Part shown: piece after piece, positions 36,201-44,684 of the stretch
Position numbering within the stretch: the stretch's first letter is position 1
How the letters are laid out: each line of letters begins with the position of its first letter
From: JAEEJA01 sp036343175
Lineage (GTDB): Bacteria; Bacillota; Clostridia; Lachnospirales; Lachnospiraceae
Reading direction: 5' to 3'
Length of the DNA stretch: 64,000 bases
Assembly: GCA_036343175.1 (NCBI GenBank)
Contig: JAZASR010000002.1
Coordinates: 1 to 64,000 of the forward strand
Translations under genes and position numbers: made by a program
Notes under the pieces: model-generated
Databases searched by the model: none
Told to the model about the DNA's origin: nothing
What the model saw: the letters and a program-made list of their open reading frames with translations, nothing else

Positions 36201-36980
36201 AAAGCCTGAATGAGCCAGGCATATAACTATATCTGCCCCCTCATTCTTCAGTGCTTCAGCTTCCTTGGAAGCATTTGAAATAATATCTTCTGACTGCAGC
36301 TGTTCTTTTACCTTTTCCACTCTCGATGACATGGCAGGAACAGTCTCACCGATTATGCCGACTTTTACCTGATATCTTTTGCCATCGGCCGCAGCAACAT
36401 TCTTAGTGATGATCATTCGTTCATTCTTGAATGCCGGGGCGGAATTTATCTTTGAATATACATTTGAAACGACTATTTTATCAGAAAGACCGGCCTCGGC
36501 AAGCTGGGAAATGATATAATCATAGCCAAAGTCAAAGTCATGATTTCCCATTGTCTGCGCGTCATAACCGATCAGCTTTTCGGCTTCATATGCAGGCTGA
36601 AGCGCTGCTTCATCGTGATTGTAGATAAAATCACTTGTATAATCCATGACGCTGTCTCCAAGATCAAATGTCATGGTATTGTCCGGTCCGGTCTCCTGCC
36701 TCAGGCTGTTTATAGCAGAGGCAATGACATTGAGCCCGTTCTTTGTAAGCTTTTTCCGCTGATAATCATAATTCACTACCATGCCGTGGATATCAGTTGT
36801 AAATATCATTCTCAGATCGGCAGTCTTTTTGTTTTCTTCTGTCTGTCTGGATGAAGCTGAAGAAATATCCGTCTCCGCTGCGCATGTATTATCCGGAAAT
36901 GAAAAAGGTAAGAAGCTTATAGTGAGAGCAAATGTCAGAAAAGCCGACACTGCCTTCTTTAATATTCTCTTCCCGTTCAT
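33261..36980 (-). CDS. Very large exported 5'-nucleotidase/2',3'-cyclic phosphodiesterase-like protein
   Basis: A 1239-aa protein with a signal peptide (basic start, hydrophobic FLTFALTISFLPF, likely cleavage after TCAAE). A calcineurin-type metallophosphatase domain follows (FTTDIHG, DLGDS, MGNHDFDFGYD, LAHSG, FAGHEH), then the 5'-nucleotidase C-terminal substrate domain (MAGYNSAGYSGGDD). From about 700 on come several Ig-like beta repeats. The end is a lysine-rich KKKEKKKEKKKEKAG encoded by 12-bp DNA repeats. There is no LPxTG, so the cationic tail and beta domains may hold it to the anionic wall. It probably scavenges extracellular nucleotides. The start is uncertain: an ATG nine codons upstream also exists. 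Confidence 0.85.
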   Translation of the reverse strand: MNGKRILKKAVSAFLTFALTISFLPFSFPDNTCAAETDISSASSRQTEENKKTADLRMIFTTDIHGMVVNYDYQRKKLTKNGLNVIASAINSLRQETGPDNTMTFDLGDSVMDYTSDFIYNHDEAALQPAYEAEKLIGYDAQTMGNHDFDFGYDYIISQLAEAGLSDKIVVSNVYSKINSAPAFKNERMIITKNVAAADGKRYQVKVGIIGETVPAMSSRVEKVKEQLQSEDIISNASKEAEALKNEGADIVICLAHSGFGAENPAPRATNCAYALTKVPGIDAVFAGHEHIAFPDYSSGLHMNASGFDRQTGLTNGKTLLMAPDSCKAFGVCDLTLDFSGGSPVITSQKGRLVKASRKFTADNSISETMSYWDPIIRAHSAGTIADLGQETLHNYFGFIENTSVMQAMNEAQLSYAETYIQKNAPDKASLPVISMAGYNSAGYSGGDDYTCLSGFVNSGQIDSVSNYHRYVYIYEVTGRQIKNYLEWQASYYKGINDPQRDPDDDIINNFEDDFQGHPLALSSHMTGFNAMRFIGGAEYTIDLSKDPKYSEDGTLIDPDASRISSFTINGRQVDPDQHILLVTDKVAAVKETDATEDLSKNVVMKSHIFQQDVLADYLKQLYLTGSVDIAPAETFRLSGLSGRRFLLKTGADAEKYAYDQSWYKGLYSRYGGYDYLMGIFTPYKDLKGPSAVVSLSDDDTVHGSLNARVMTSDPSGISVIKYLSGRHDASDPLWDGAARTDRDFTIEKNGIYSVYVRDNAGNVTVKNIAVTNIDPLGILKPVPDTITNKKKKITGTAEPSVMVTAQTDNGTFTAKADSKGSFSINTGILASESRVELFASLGERKSPKSVMFVSKKGPDMPEADTLGNDTDLLTGSLKYPKDKVFIIADGNVYVSKAAGSDYYKNCDSYDEEYKIVESDFTIDKKGSLSCQIPVQLSGNTVQIYAVDSIGRVSYPKELTVKKYAPNRPAIFESGDLETYIYGHFKASSNTKVRVLAGNETYSGKCDKNGYFRVRTGRIAAGEPVKVYGIEKIDGENEKGEPAIISVESTDDTYIYNNESTGKFTCFPVSIKNRYIKGKAPSGADLTIVTPDKTYKVKAGKNKKYSCRISEPVSEGAFCYVLYRDKNGKIKNARRKKVSSALPGKPWTEKPLIKKDTRITIFSDVKCDMNVTLKGKIYEPVFSEYRAKTDAYAYVFDLRPLKKNDKIKASAVTGIGSKTKTFKVKKKEKKKEKKKEKAG

Positions 36981-37068
36981 ATCTTTAAACTTCACTCCTT
37001 TATCCATACAGCAAGGAACTTAAAAATGCCCGGGCTTCGCATTATGCTTATAAGATATACCCTTTTGA

Positions 37069-40000
37069 TCAGCGTTCCTGATTGATAAGGAACTTATATG
37101 TTCTCTTGCTGTTCTGATCGTCTATATACTTGAAATAATATCCATGTTTCTTTTCATCATCAGGAAGCATGGTAAATCCTTTTTCCATGACATCCCTGAT
37201 CTCTGAAATAAGGGAAGGCATATCGACCGCCCTTCTTCCGAAAAGGTCCTTCTCCATATCAATGTAGCTTCCATGGGCTTCATTGTACTTATCCAGATCG
37301 AATTGATAGAATATGACCGGCTTCTTAAGATAATAAACATCCCAGCATACACTTGAATAGTCTGTTATCAGAGCAGAGCACTTCATCATTATCTCATTGA
37401 GAGGCTTCTCACCGAACGGTATAAGACTTACATTCCTGTTCTTAATATCAAAGTTTTTAAGATACCCCGCAAACTTAGGGTGGATATAGAATACCATCCG
37501 TGTATCATTCTTCTCAAGCACATCGGACAGTTCCTTTGAATTGAGAAAAGCTGAGTAGTTCCTGAAATAATCGCTTGCCAGGAAATCTTCATCAGTTACT
37601 TCTTCAAGCCATGATCTCCATGTAGGCATGAGCAGGATCATGCGGTCATGCGGATCCTGCTTGTCCTCAAGTACATCCCATCTTGCAAATCCGGTGATGG
37701 GAACGTTTACCTCATTATAATCAAAATATCTTGTTATAATGCCCTGTTCGAACTCGGAAGTCACAGCAAAATATGTCATGGGACTGCTGCCATGCATGCC
37801 GAAAAGGTGGGCATCGCGCTTAAGCGCTGTAACACCGTGCTGAAGGAAGAACATTCTTCTTGAATTCATCTTTGATCTGATAAGGCTGGTCTTGCATCTC
37901 CATGCATAGAGATGGTTCCTTGAGTCAGAACCTACGTAGTAGCTCGCTGCAAGGCAGTAAAGAATATGCTTGAAGCTCATGAACTGGATGACATGTTTTC
38001 CATATTTCTTTACCTTTTCATAATCAGGGGCCTTTTTGTCAATAACATAATAGATATTCTTATTTTCCTCGGGAGTCAAATGATCCATACAGTATTTAAA
38101 GAAGTAATAACCATTGTCCTGTGCCATCTGACAGAATTTCTCATACACAAGCCATATAGCTTTGCGTTTAATGAAAAATCCTCCGAATGCATAGCATATA
38201 GAGGCAAGTATTTCCTTCCTCACCGTCGCATTTTTGTCGTAAGGTGAATCCTGCCTGTACATAAAAGCAAGACATCCGCTCTTTGTATAATAAGGAAATG
38301 CCATATGACCTTCAGAAGCGCTGTATTGAATATTGGTAATGTAGAATTTGAACTTGTACCAGCCTGTCCTGAATGCGCACTTGACCTCATTCTCATGTCC
38401 GAACTTCTCTACCAGGATCCTGAAGTCCCAATAGAGCTCACGAAGCTCTGCCTTATTGAAATCTATCTCTGCCTTTATCCTGAAATATTTGCCGCCTTCA
38501 GTAATAGTATATTCTGCAGGGACATCATATGTCTCAGCATTTCTATAACGCATACAGACGTTTTTGACTGTCATGCCGGGCATTTTCCTGAGCTTGAGGA
38601 ATATAACTGCCTTCGACCTGTATGACTTCACTTTAGTGATATGGGCTGATATGCTCTCATTTACCACAAGACCCGGTTCGATAGATACGAATGAGAAACT
38701 GTTCCTGAGCTCTCTCTTAAAGGGAAGAGTAACTACAGCAGTCTCAATATTCCTGTACTTGCCGCGGAACTCCGGAACTCCTATGAAAGGCAATAGTACA
38801 GGCTCAAGAAAAGCATCATCGCCCGGGTATTTCTCGATATTTTTTTCATTATACTTTTCGAATCTCTTATCGTAGAAGTATGTGAAAAAGTGCTCACCTG
38901 TCTCTGTATCCTCCATCTCGGCGCCAATATCATAACGTGCTCTAAACTGGAGCCTGTCGGAAAAGTCAGCATAATCGAGCCTTATATATCCGCCATTTTG
39001 CTCTTCCTGAGAAAGCTCTCTTGTGTGGATAATAGTCCTCTTATTGTCATTGATGACCAGCTTAAGAGGCTTTACACCCTTTTCTTTTACAGAAAGCCTT
39101 GCTTCATGAGTGTCTCCGGAAAGTTCAGCATATGTGTACCTCACTATTTCCGACACGAGAGGGTATTTTGTATCAGGTACGGAAGCCCCTTCCTCCGCGG
39201 AATAGAAATTCTCTTCATAAGGATACTTAATATCAAGTCCGGGGAATGTACGCTTAAGCTCGCGCATTGCAAGAGCCTTATGTACTCTCTTCGAGCCGAG
39301 CTTATCGAGTACCTCCTCTGTATATGTCCTCGGAGTGGTATTTGAAATAATGACGTAATTGAATGCATCATTATAATTATCATAAAGGATACTGCTTAAA
39401 GTGGGATTGAACCAGCTTCTTTCAAGGAGGACAAGCTGATTATCCTTTACATTATCGGCAATATTTTTAAAGTCGCCCGCATTCTTAAGCCTGTAAACAG
39501 GATGGAGGACAGAAAGCTTCTTCTCCTTATTGGCAGAATAGTCCTCGATCTTTAAGCCATCAGTCTTTCCATATAGGACAAGGTCGAGCATCTTTGCAGG
39601 AGTGTCGATGGAATCGTACTTTATGAACTTGTCCACATATTCCGGGCTGTCATATGTACAGGACAGGATCTTCTTTGTAGACAGGTACTCGCAGAGATCC
39701 TTAATATGATAGAGCTTCACAAAAGGGAGCTCCTTTATGTCAAAGTATGTTCCCCGGTCATGCATATACTGATCATAGTCATACATGAAAAGTATGACAG
39801 GCTTCCTTGTAACACTGTAATCAAAGAAGACCGATGAATAATCGGTGATCAGGGCATCACAGGAATTTAAAAACTCATACTTATCGACCTCGACAGGGAA
39901 TTGGCGTATATGTTCATATCCCTCGATAGTTACTGAATCCTTAAGGATAGGGTGGAAATTTACGAACAGGATCTCATCAGAGGTTAAGCTCCTGTCGATC

Positions 40001-40785
40001 TTCTTAAGCATCTTATTAACCTCATGGCTATAGGCATCCATATTTACAGAATGGTTGGATGTACCGCGCCAGGTAGGCATATATGCATATGTGGTATACT
40101 TTTCCAGCTTAAGCTGCCTTTTTATGGCAGACGCCTTTAAAGTATCCATAAAAATGGAATTCCTTGGATATCCGCAAAGGGCCACTTTGCCAGTATATAT
40201 ACCGTTCAGGTTATAATCACGCATGATAGCGTCCTTTGTGAATTCATTCGGATGCATAAGGTAATCTGCCTGAAGGAAATTATGCTGGACATTGTACATG
40301 GATTCTATGCCCAGACGCATCTGCTTTCCAAGAGTCTTCAAAGGAGTGCCGTGCCAGGTCTGGAGATAGACCTGATCCTCCTTCTTGATAAAATAAACGG
40401 GGAAAGATGAGTTATTTATAAGGTATTTTGATGTTGCAAGTATTTTACAATATTTGTATGAAGTTACTGATATAAGCTTCACAGGAAGATCATTGGCCTC
40501 AATGTATTGTCTGTGCGCTTTCATGTCGTCATCGTTCGAGCTGTAGAATATCTCATATTTATCGGCATCACCACGCCTGACAAGCTCTTTGAGGATATAG
40601 AGAGGCGAGTCTGAAACAGTGGAGCCGTGGAATGATTCAAAAAGTATCCTGTTATCCACAACTCCTGTATGCTTATAATATCTTCCATAGAAGAACTTCA
40701 TCCTAGCGGACTTTAAAAATAACCTGGCTATTTTCTTCTTCATGAATGCTGCCCTGACTGTAACTGCCTGTTTTATGTTTGCCAT
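37069..40785 (-). CDS. Two-domain CDP-glycerol:polyglycerophosphate transferase (TagF-like polymerase)
   Basis: A 1238-aa protein with two copies of the glycerophosphotransferase domain. The N-terminal one has LQTWHGTPLKTLGKQM and ALITDYSSVFFDYSVTRKPV. The C-terminal one has FFLQHGVTALKRDAHLFG and ALITDYSSVCWDVYYLKKPV. About 350 residues of mainly beta-strand sequence separate them. Both copies keep the histidine and DYSS motifs, so both may be active. Two-domain proteins of this sort synthesise copolymers or make and prime the chain. ATG at 40785 follows GAGGT. The tagD terminator ends about 15 bp upstream of this ATG. Confidence 0.9.
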   Translation of the reverse strand: MANIKQAVTVRAAFMKKKIARLFLKSARMKFFYGRYYKHTGVVDNRILFESFHGSTVSDSPLYILKELVRRGDADKYEIFYSSNDDDMKAHRQYIEANDLPVKLISVTSYKYCKILATSKYLINNSSFPVYFIKKEDQVYLQTWHGTPLKTLGKQMRLGIESMYNVQHNFLQADYLMHPNEFTKDAIMRDYNLNGIYTGKVALCGYPRNSIFMDTLKASAIKRQLKLEKYTTYAYMPTWRGTSNHSVNMDAYSHEVNKMLKKIDRSLTSDEILFVNFHPILKDSVTIEGYEHIRQFPVEVDKYEFLNSCDALITDYSSVFFDYSVTRKPVILFMYDYDQYMHDRGTYFDIKELPFVKLYHIKDLCEYLSTKKILSCTYDSPEYVDKFIKYDSIDTPAKMLDLVLYGKTDGLKIEDYSANKEKKLSVLHPVYRLKNAGDFKNIADNVKDNQLVLLERSWFNPTLSSILYDNYNDAFNYVIISNTTPRTYTEEVLDKLGSKRVHKALAMRELKRTFPGLDIKYPYEENFYSAEEGASVPDTKYPLVSEIVRYTYAELSGDTHEARLSVKEKGVKPLKLVINDNKRTIIHTRELSQEEQNGGYIRLDYADFSDRLQFRARYDIGAEMEDTETGEHFFTYFYDKRFEKYNEKNIEKYPGDDAFLEPVLLPFIGVPEFRGKYRNIETAVVTLPFKRELRNSFSFVSIEPGLVVNESISAHITKVKSYRSKAVIFLKLRKMPGMTVKNVCMRYRNAETYDVPAEYTITEGGKYFRIKAEIDFNKAELRELYWDFRILVEKFGHENEVKCAFRTGWYKFKFYITNIQYSASEGHMAFPYYTKSGCLAFMYRQDSPYDKNATVRKEILASICYAFGGFFIKRKAIWLVYEKFCQMAQDNGYYFFKYCMDHLTPEENKNIYYVIDKKAPDYEKVKKYGKHVIQFMSFKHILYCLAASYYVGSDSRNHLYAWRCKTSLIRSKMNSRRMFFLQHGVTALKRDAHLFGMHGSSPMTYFAVTSEFEQGIITRYFDYNEVNVPITGFARWDVLEDKQDPHDRMILLMPTWRSWLEEVTDEDFLASDYFRNYSAFLNSKELSDVLEKNDTRMVFYIHPKFAGYLKNFDIKNRNVSLIPFGEKPLNEIMMKCSALITDYSSVCWDVYYLKKPVIFYQFDLDKYNEAHGSYIDMEKDLFGRRAVDMPSLISEIRDVMEKGFTMLPDDEKKHGYYFKYIDDQNSKRTYKFLINQER

Positions 40786-40799
40786 GATATAAACCTCAT

Positions 40800-40834
40800 A
40801 AAAAAACAAGGCTGCAGTAAACTTCCGGCAGCCT
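40800..40834 (-). terminator. Terminator of tagD abutting the polymerase start
   Basis: AGGCTGC pairs with GCAGCCT around a 12-nt loop, followed by TG and seven T on the minus strand. The T-tract runs into the ribosome-binding region of the downstream polymerase gene, so it may be an attenuator. Confidence 0.75.
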
Positions 40835-40886
40835 ATAGAATCTTGTGTTAATTAAGACCAGAAATGAATGATATTTCCCTTTTGCT

Positions 40887-41291
40887 TCATTCCTTCTTCT
40901 GTCCTTTAAGACCAAGGTCCTCTTTGATCTTGGTGGTAGAGATCCCCTCTGTCCTTGGGAGATATACGACTTCGCAATAATCTTTCAGGAAATCAAACTT
41001 ACCCTTCCAGTCATCACCCATTACAAAGATATCGACGTTATTGTCCTGAACATCCTTTATCTTCTGCTCCCAGTTGTTCTCGGGGATAACTTCGTCAACA
41101 TATTTGATAGCCTCGAGGATCTTCTTTCTGTCCTCATAAGGATAATATGCCTTTTTGCCCTTTAAGGCATTGAACTCATCAGTTGAGACAGCAACTATCA
41201 GATAGTCGCCAAGAGCCTTAGCTCTTCTTAAGATGTTTATGTGGCCTACATGAAGCAGGTCGAATGTTCCATATGTTATGACTTTTTTCAT
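40887..41291 (-). CDS. tagD: Glycerol-3-phosphate cytidylyltransferase
   Basis: A 134-aa nucleotidyltransferase making CDP-glycerol from CTP and glycerol 3-phosphate, the donor for the polymerases in this cluster. It has the GTFDLLHVGH motif (HxGH), GDDWKGKFDFL and the RTEGISTT signature, and the length is that of TagD. It has its own promoter with a leader of about 115 nt and a terminator after it, so its level may be set apart from the polymerase. Confidence 0.95.
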   Translation of the reverse strand: MKKVITYGTFDLLHVGHINILRRAKALGDYLIVAVSTDEFNALKGKKAYYPYEDRKKILEAIKYVDEVIPENNWEQKIKDVQDNNVDIFVMGDDWKGKFDFLKDYCEVVYLPRTEGISTTKIKEDLGLKGQKKE

Positions 41292-41413
41292 GATCGTCCT
41301 TCTTTTTGATACAATGGTTTGAAGTCATCACCAGATCCTGCAGATCAGCGAAAATTTCCGAGTGCTTGTGTTTATGAAGCTGATGCCGCTTTCAAACCTC
41401 GACTTATCTCAAA

Positions 41414-41442
41414 AGTATACTTTATAATAAATTAATAGTCAA
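41414..41442 (-). promoter_or_regulatory. Promoter of tagD
   Basis: TTGACT (41437-41442), a 17-bp spacer and TATACT (41414-41419) on the minus strand, about 120 bp upstream of the tagD ATG. Confidence 0.75.
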
Positions 41443-41495
41443 ATTCATGTAAAATGATCAGTATCCCATCTGTGAATGACATTATTACATTAAAA

Positions 41496-43484
41496 TTATT
41501 TTTCTTCAGATATCTCCACGTGCCTTAAAAGGTTCATAAGGGTTCCTTCATAATCAATGGCAATATGATAATCACCCGGCGCGAGATCCCAGAGAGGCAT
41601 GCTCATGAAGTAGGACTGTGCCTTGAAGATCTCAAGAGGCTGTGTGGTATCTGTAAAGTCCTGCTCATATACTGCTGAATCATTATAGAAATAGATCCTG
41701 TTAAGATCATGGTCACCGCACTTTATCTGGAAAATATCACCATACAGTCTGAACCTGAATGTATTATTGATCATATCAGCAGGGACAGGATCGGCATTAT
41801 GTAACTTATCCGGGTCAATATCTGACTTCTTCGGCATATAGAGCTCTCCCTTGAAGAAGTCATCTGTATCCTGGGAAAGCGGTGAAGCAAGGTCATCAAC
41901 ATTGAACTTTACTGTATCCGCTGCAAAATAATCCTTTGAGAATGAGAATTGATTGATGACCTCATTTGTCTCATAGTCCGTCTCGTAGATCATACCCTTA
42001 TTGCCATCAATTGGTTCAACAAGGTTTGCACAGTTTACAAGCAGGCGGTTGGTCTCCGGTTCATATATGACATTTGACCTTGTCTTTGAAAGAGGTACAT
42101 TTACAGCCTTGACCTGCTTAAATGTCCTCTTTTTCTCGTCTATCTCAAACACCATGCCGTTAGATGTCTTATCACCATCGTAATAATCAACCGGACGGCG
42201 GTTAACTGTATGATTGTCAAATATCATTATATGAAGAAGTCCCTTTTCACGGTCTCCGTCGAGATGCATGATCTGCAGAGCATGCTGCTGGAAGAACCAC
42301 TTGATATGGTCAGGATCCTCAGGTGTGAGCAAAAGCTTCTCTTCCTTAGTACCCTTATAGAATTCAGGATTTGTAAGGATCCACTTTATCTCACGATTCT
42401 TCGGATCAAGCTTGAGCAGGGTATGGACGTTTCTGAGAGAAAGAAGAAGGGTATCATCGTTCTCATCATAGTCTACTGAATTGATGTGGCACCAGTCATT
42501 TCTTGTCTTGTAGACCTCATCGAAAAGGTCCTCCATGCTTATATCAAACACAGTCTTCCCTGTATTTCTGTCTATCTCTGTTACGGAATTTTCCATCCTT
42601 GTATCATAGAATGAGCTTGTAAGCGTAAGGATATTGCCGTCTTCTCCCTTTTCCATGCCCCAGTGGTGCGAGCCCTTAAGATGATAATATGTCTTTGAAA
42701 CTCTTCCCATCATATCCATCTCATGGGTAATAACAGTATGGGCATTGCCATATGCAGGCCTCCTCATAGAGAGCTCAGGGAATAAAAACCTTCCGCTGCT
42801 CTTCAGATAATAAACGCCGTAGTACTGAGGTATGCGGTTAAGGGCCATGCGTACGTTGCCATTACGGTCGAATACGAATGTACCGCCATGATATCCGCCT
42901 GACACCATAAGGAACTCAGTCTCCATAGGCTTAAGACTCCTGTCAAGATGTACACAGTCAACGAAAGGCTCCGGAAGAGCAGGGGCATACATTGAGATAT
43001 AATTGGAATCTGTCTCATTGCCGTCCTTATCCCTGAGGATTATCTTTACAACATTAAGGGTATTTTCATAAAGGGCCACAACAGGAACTCTGTGCCTTTT
43101 TGTAAGGATCTCCGAATCAAACCGGATATCAGGAGAACCATGCATGCCCTTTACTATGTATGAAAATTTACATTCTTCTCCGGTATTGAATATCACATAT
43201 GCAGAAAGATAGGACGTACCATATGGATTAAGTATTACGAGCGGAGACTTAAGAGAATATTTGTCCTTATCGAGCTGCCTCTCTATAAACCTGTCCTTTA
43301 TATGAGAAGCTATAACCAAAGGTCTGGTCTTATCAAGGTCTGTTTCGTACTTTCTTCCTCTGAAAGCGCCCTTTATATTCTGACCCGATATCTTATTTCT
43401 CATCCAGGAAGCAGTCTTTATGTCACTGAAGGTAACCAGCCTGATGAGCTTGTTCTTAACGCGTGTTGTTAATGAAAGATCCAT
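41496..43484 (-). CDS. Arylsulfotransferase (ASST) family protein without signal peptide
   Basis: A 662-aa protein with an ASST N-terminal-like beta domain (about 60-165) followed by a propeller-like catalytic region. Residues matching the E. coli AssT active site as I recall it are visible: a His pair at 273-274, His333-x-Asn335 and Arg351 (the His-to-Arg spacing of 18 is as in AssT), and His401. AssT moves sulfate between phenols in the periplasm. Here no signal peptide or membrane segment is seen, implying a cytosolic enzyme. It is divergent from a PAPS-forming operon and precedes CDP-glycerol polymer genes. The substrate is unknown. GAGAGGATATCTTT precedes ATG. Confidence 0.82.
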   Translation of the reverse strand: MDLSLTTRVKNKLIRLVTFSDIKTASWMRNKISGQNIKGAFRGRKYETDLDKTRPLVIASHIKDRFIERQLDKDKYSLKSPLVILNPYGTSYLSAYVIFNTGEECKFSYIVKGMHGSPDIRFDSEILTKRHRVPVVALYENTLNVVKIILRDKDGNETDSNYISMYAPALPEPFVDCVHLDRSLKPMETEFLMVSGGYHGGTFVFDRNGNVRMALNRIPQYYGVYYLKSSGRFLFPELSMRRPAYGNAHTVITHEMDMMGRVSKTYYHLKGSHHWGMEKGEDGNILTLTSSFYDTRMENSVTEIDRNTGKTVFDISMEDLFDEVYKTRNDWCHINSVDYDENDDTLLLSLRNVHTLLKLDPKNREIKWILTNPEFYKGTKEEKLLLTPEDPDHIKWFFQQHALQIMHLDGDREKGLLHIMIFDNHTVNRRPVDYYDGDKTSNGMVFEIDEKKRTFKQVKAVNVPLSKTRSNVIYEPETNRLLVNCANLVEPIDGNKGMIYETDYETNEVINQFSFSKDYFAADTVKFNVDDLASPLSQDTDDFFKGELYMPKKSDIDPDKLHNADPVPADMINNTFRFRLYGDIFQIKCGDHDLNRIYFYNDSAVYEQDFTDTTQPLEIFKAQSYFMSMPLWDLAPGDYHIAIDYEGTLMNLLRHVEISEEK

Positions 43485-43531
43485 AAAGATATCCTCTCTT
43501 TTGTTTCAAGATTACAATAAACCAAGCTAAG

Positions 43532-43560
43532 ATTATAATTGATTAAAAATTTTTCGTCAA
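43532..43560 (-). promoter_or_regulatory. Promoter of the arylsulfotransferase gene
   Basis: TTGACG (43555-43560), a 17-bp spacer and a perfect TATAAT (43532-43537) on the minus strand, about 50 bp before the ATG. Confidence 0.8.
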
Positions 43561-43672
43561 TATAATAAAAGCCCATATATGGACAGTGAGTTTTCATACA
43601 GATCCGATCATATGCGGGTGCTGTGAATAATAAATGACAAAACAGATGATACATTTATCCTGATCTCTATAT

Positions 43673-43734
43673 TTGACTTAAGGCCCTCTTTCTGCTATAA
43701 ATATGTAGATAGAGCTTATTGCACTTTAAGAGGG
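43673..43734 (+). promoter_or_regulatory. Promoter of cysD-cysNC-cysQ with flanking inverted repeat
   Basis: TTGACT (43673-43678), a 17-bp spacer and TATAAA (43696-43701). An inverted repeat CCCTCTT (43684-43690) and AAGAGGG (43728-43734) brackets the -10 and start region and could be an operator. No regulator is encoded nearby. Confidence 0.75.
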
Positions 43735-43781
43735 TCAATAAGTTATTTTTTATTAATATTAATAATCTGAAAGGAAAGCCA

Positions 43782-44684
43782 ATGAACAACCTATCACATC
43801 TGGATGCGCTCGAAGCTGAGGCGATCTACATCATAAGAGAAGTAGCCGCTGAATGCGAAAAGCCAGTTATGCTCTATTCTATCGGCAAGGACTCTAATGT
43901 CATGCTGCATCTGGCACTCAAGGCATTCTACCCTGAGAAACCGCCATTTCCATTCCTACATGTCAATACCACATGGAAGTTTCATGAAATGATCGAATTC
44001 AGAGACTATATTGCCAAAAAGCACGATCTCGAAATGATCGAGTATATCAATGAAGAAGGTGTAAAACAGGGAGTTAACCCGTTCGATTACGGCTCCGCAT
44101 ATACCGATATCATGAAGACCCAGGCCTTAAAGCAGGCACTTGACAAGTATCAGTTTACTGCAGCCTTCGGCGGCGGCAGACGTGATGAGGAGAAGTCAAG
44201 AGCCAAGGAAAGGATCTTCTCATTCAGGAATTCCCAGCATGCCTGGGATCCCAAGAACCAGCGTCCCGAGATGTGGAAGCTCTACAACACCAGGATCTTC
44301 AAAGGTGAAGAAGTAAGAGTATTCCCTATCTCAAACTGGACAGAGAAGGATATATGGATGTATATCAAGCGTGAAGGCATAGAGATACCTTCACTGTACT
44401 ATGCCAAGGAACGTCCTGTCGTTGAGCGTGACGGCCAGCTTATCATGGTCGATGATGACCGTTTCAGATTAGATCCCGGTGAAAAACCGGTCATGAAGAA
44501 GGTGCGTTTCCGTACGCTGGGCTGCTACCCTCTTACCGGCGGCATAGAGTCAGAGGCTGATACCCTTGATAAGATAATAGAAGAAACACTTTCTGCCGTT
44601 GAGTCAGAAAGAACGAGCCGTGTCATCGATAAGGACGGCGGCGCAGGTTCCATGGAAAAAAGAAAGAGGGAGGGTTACTTCTAA
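43782..44684 (+). CDS. cysD: Sulfate adenylyltransferase subunit 2
   Basis: A 300-aa ATP-pyrophosphatase-fold subunit that makes APS from ATP and sulfate with GTPase CysN. The PP-loop YSIGKDSNVMLHLA, the FGGGRRDEEKSRAKERIFSFR stretch and the C-terminal LGCYPLTGG are diagnostic and separate it from CysH reductases. ATG at 43782 follows AAAGGAAAGCC; a longer frame upstream has no site. Its stop TAA shares one base with the cysNC ATG (TAATG), so translation is coupled. Confidence 0.97.
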   Translation: MNNLSHLDALEAEAIYIIREVAAECEKPVMLYSIGKDSNVMLHLALKAFYPEKPPFPFLHVNTTWKFHEMIEFRDYIAKKHDLEMIEYINEEGVKQGVNPFDYGSAYTDIMKTQALKQALDKYQFTAAFGGGRRDEEKSRAKERIFSFRNSQHAWDPKNQRPEMWKLYNTRIFKGEEVRVFPISNWTEKDIWMYIKREGIEIPSLYYAKERPVVERDGQLIMVDDDRFRLDPGEKPVMKKVRFRTLGCYPLTGGIESEADTLDKIIEETLSAVESERTSRVIDKDGGAGSMEKRKREGYF

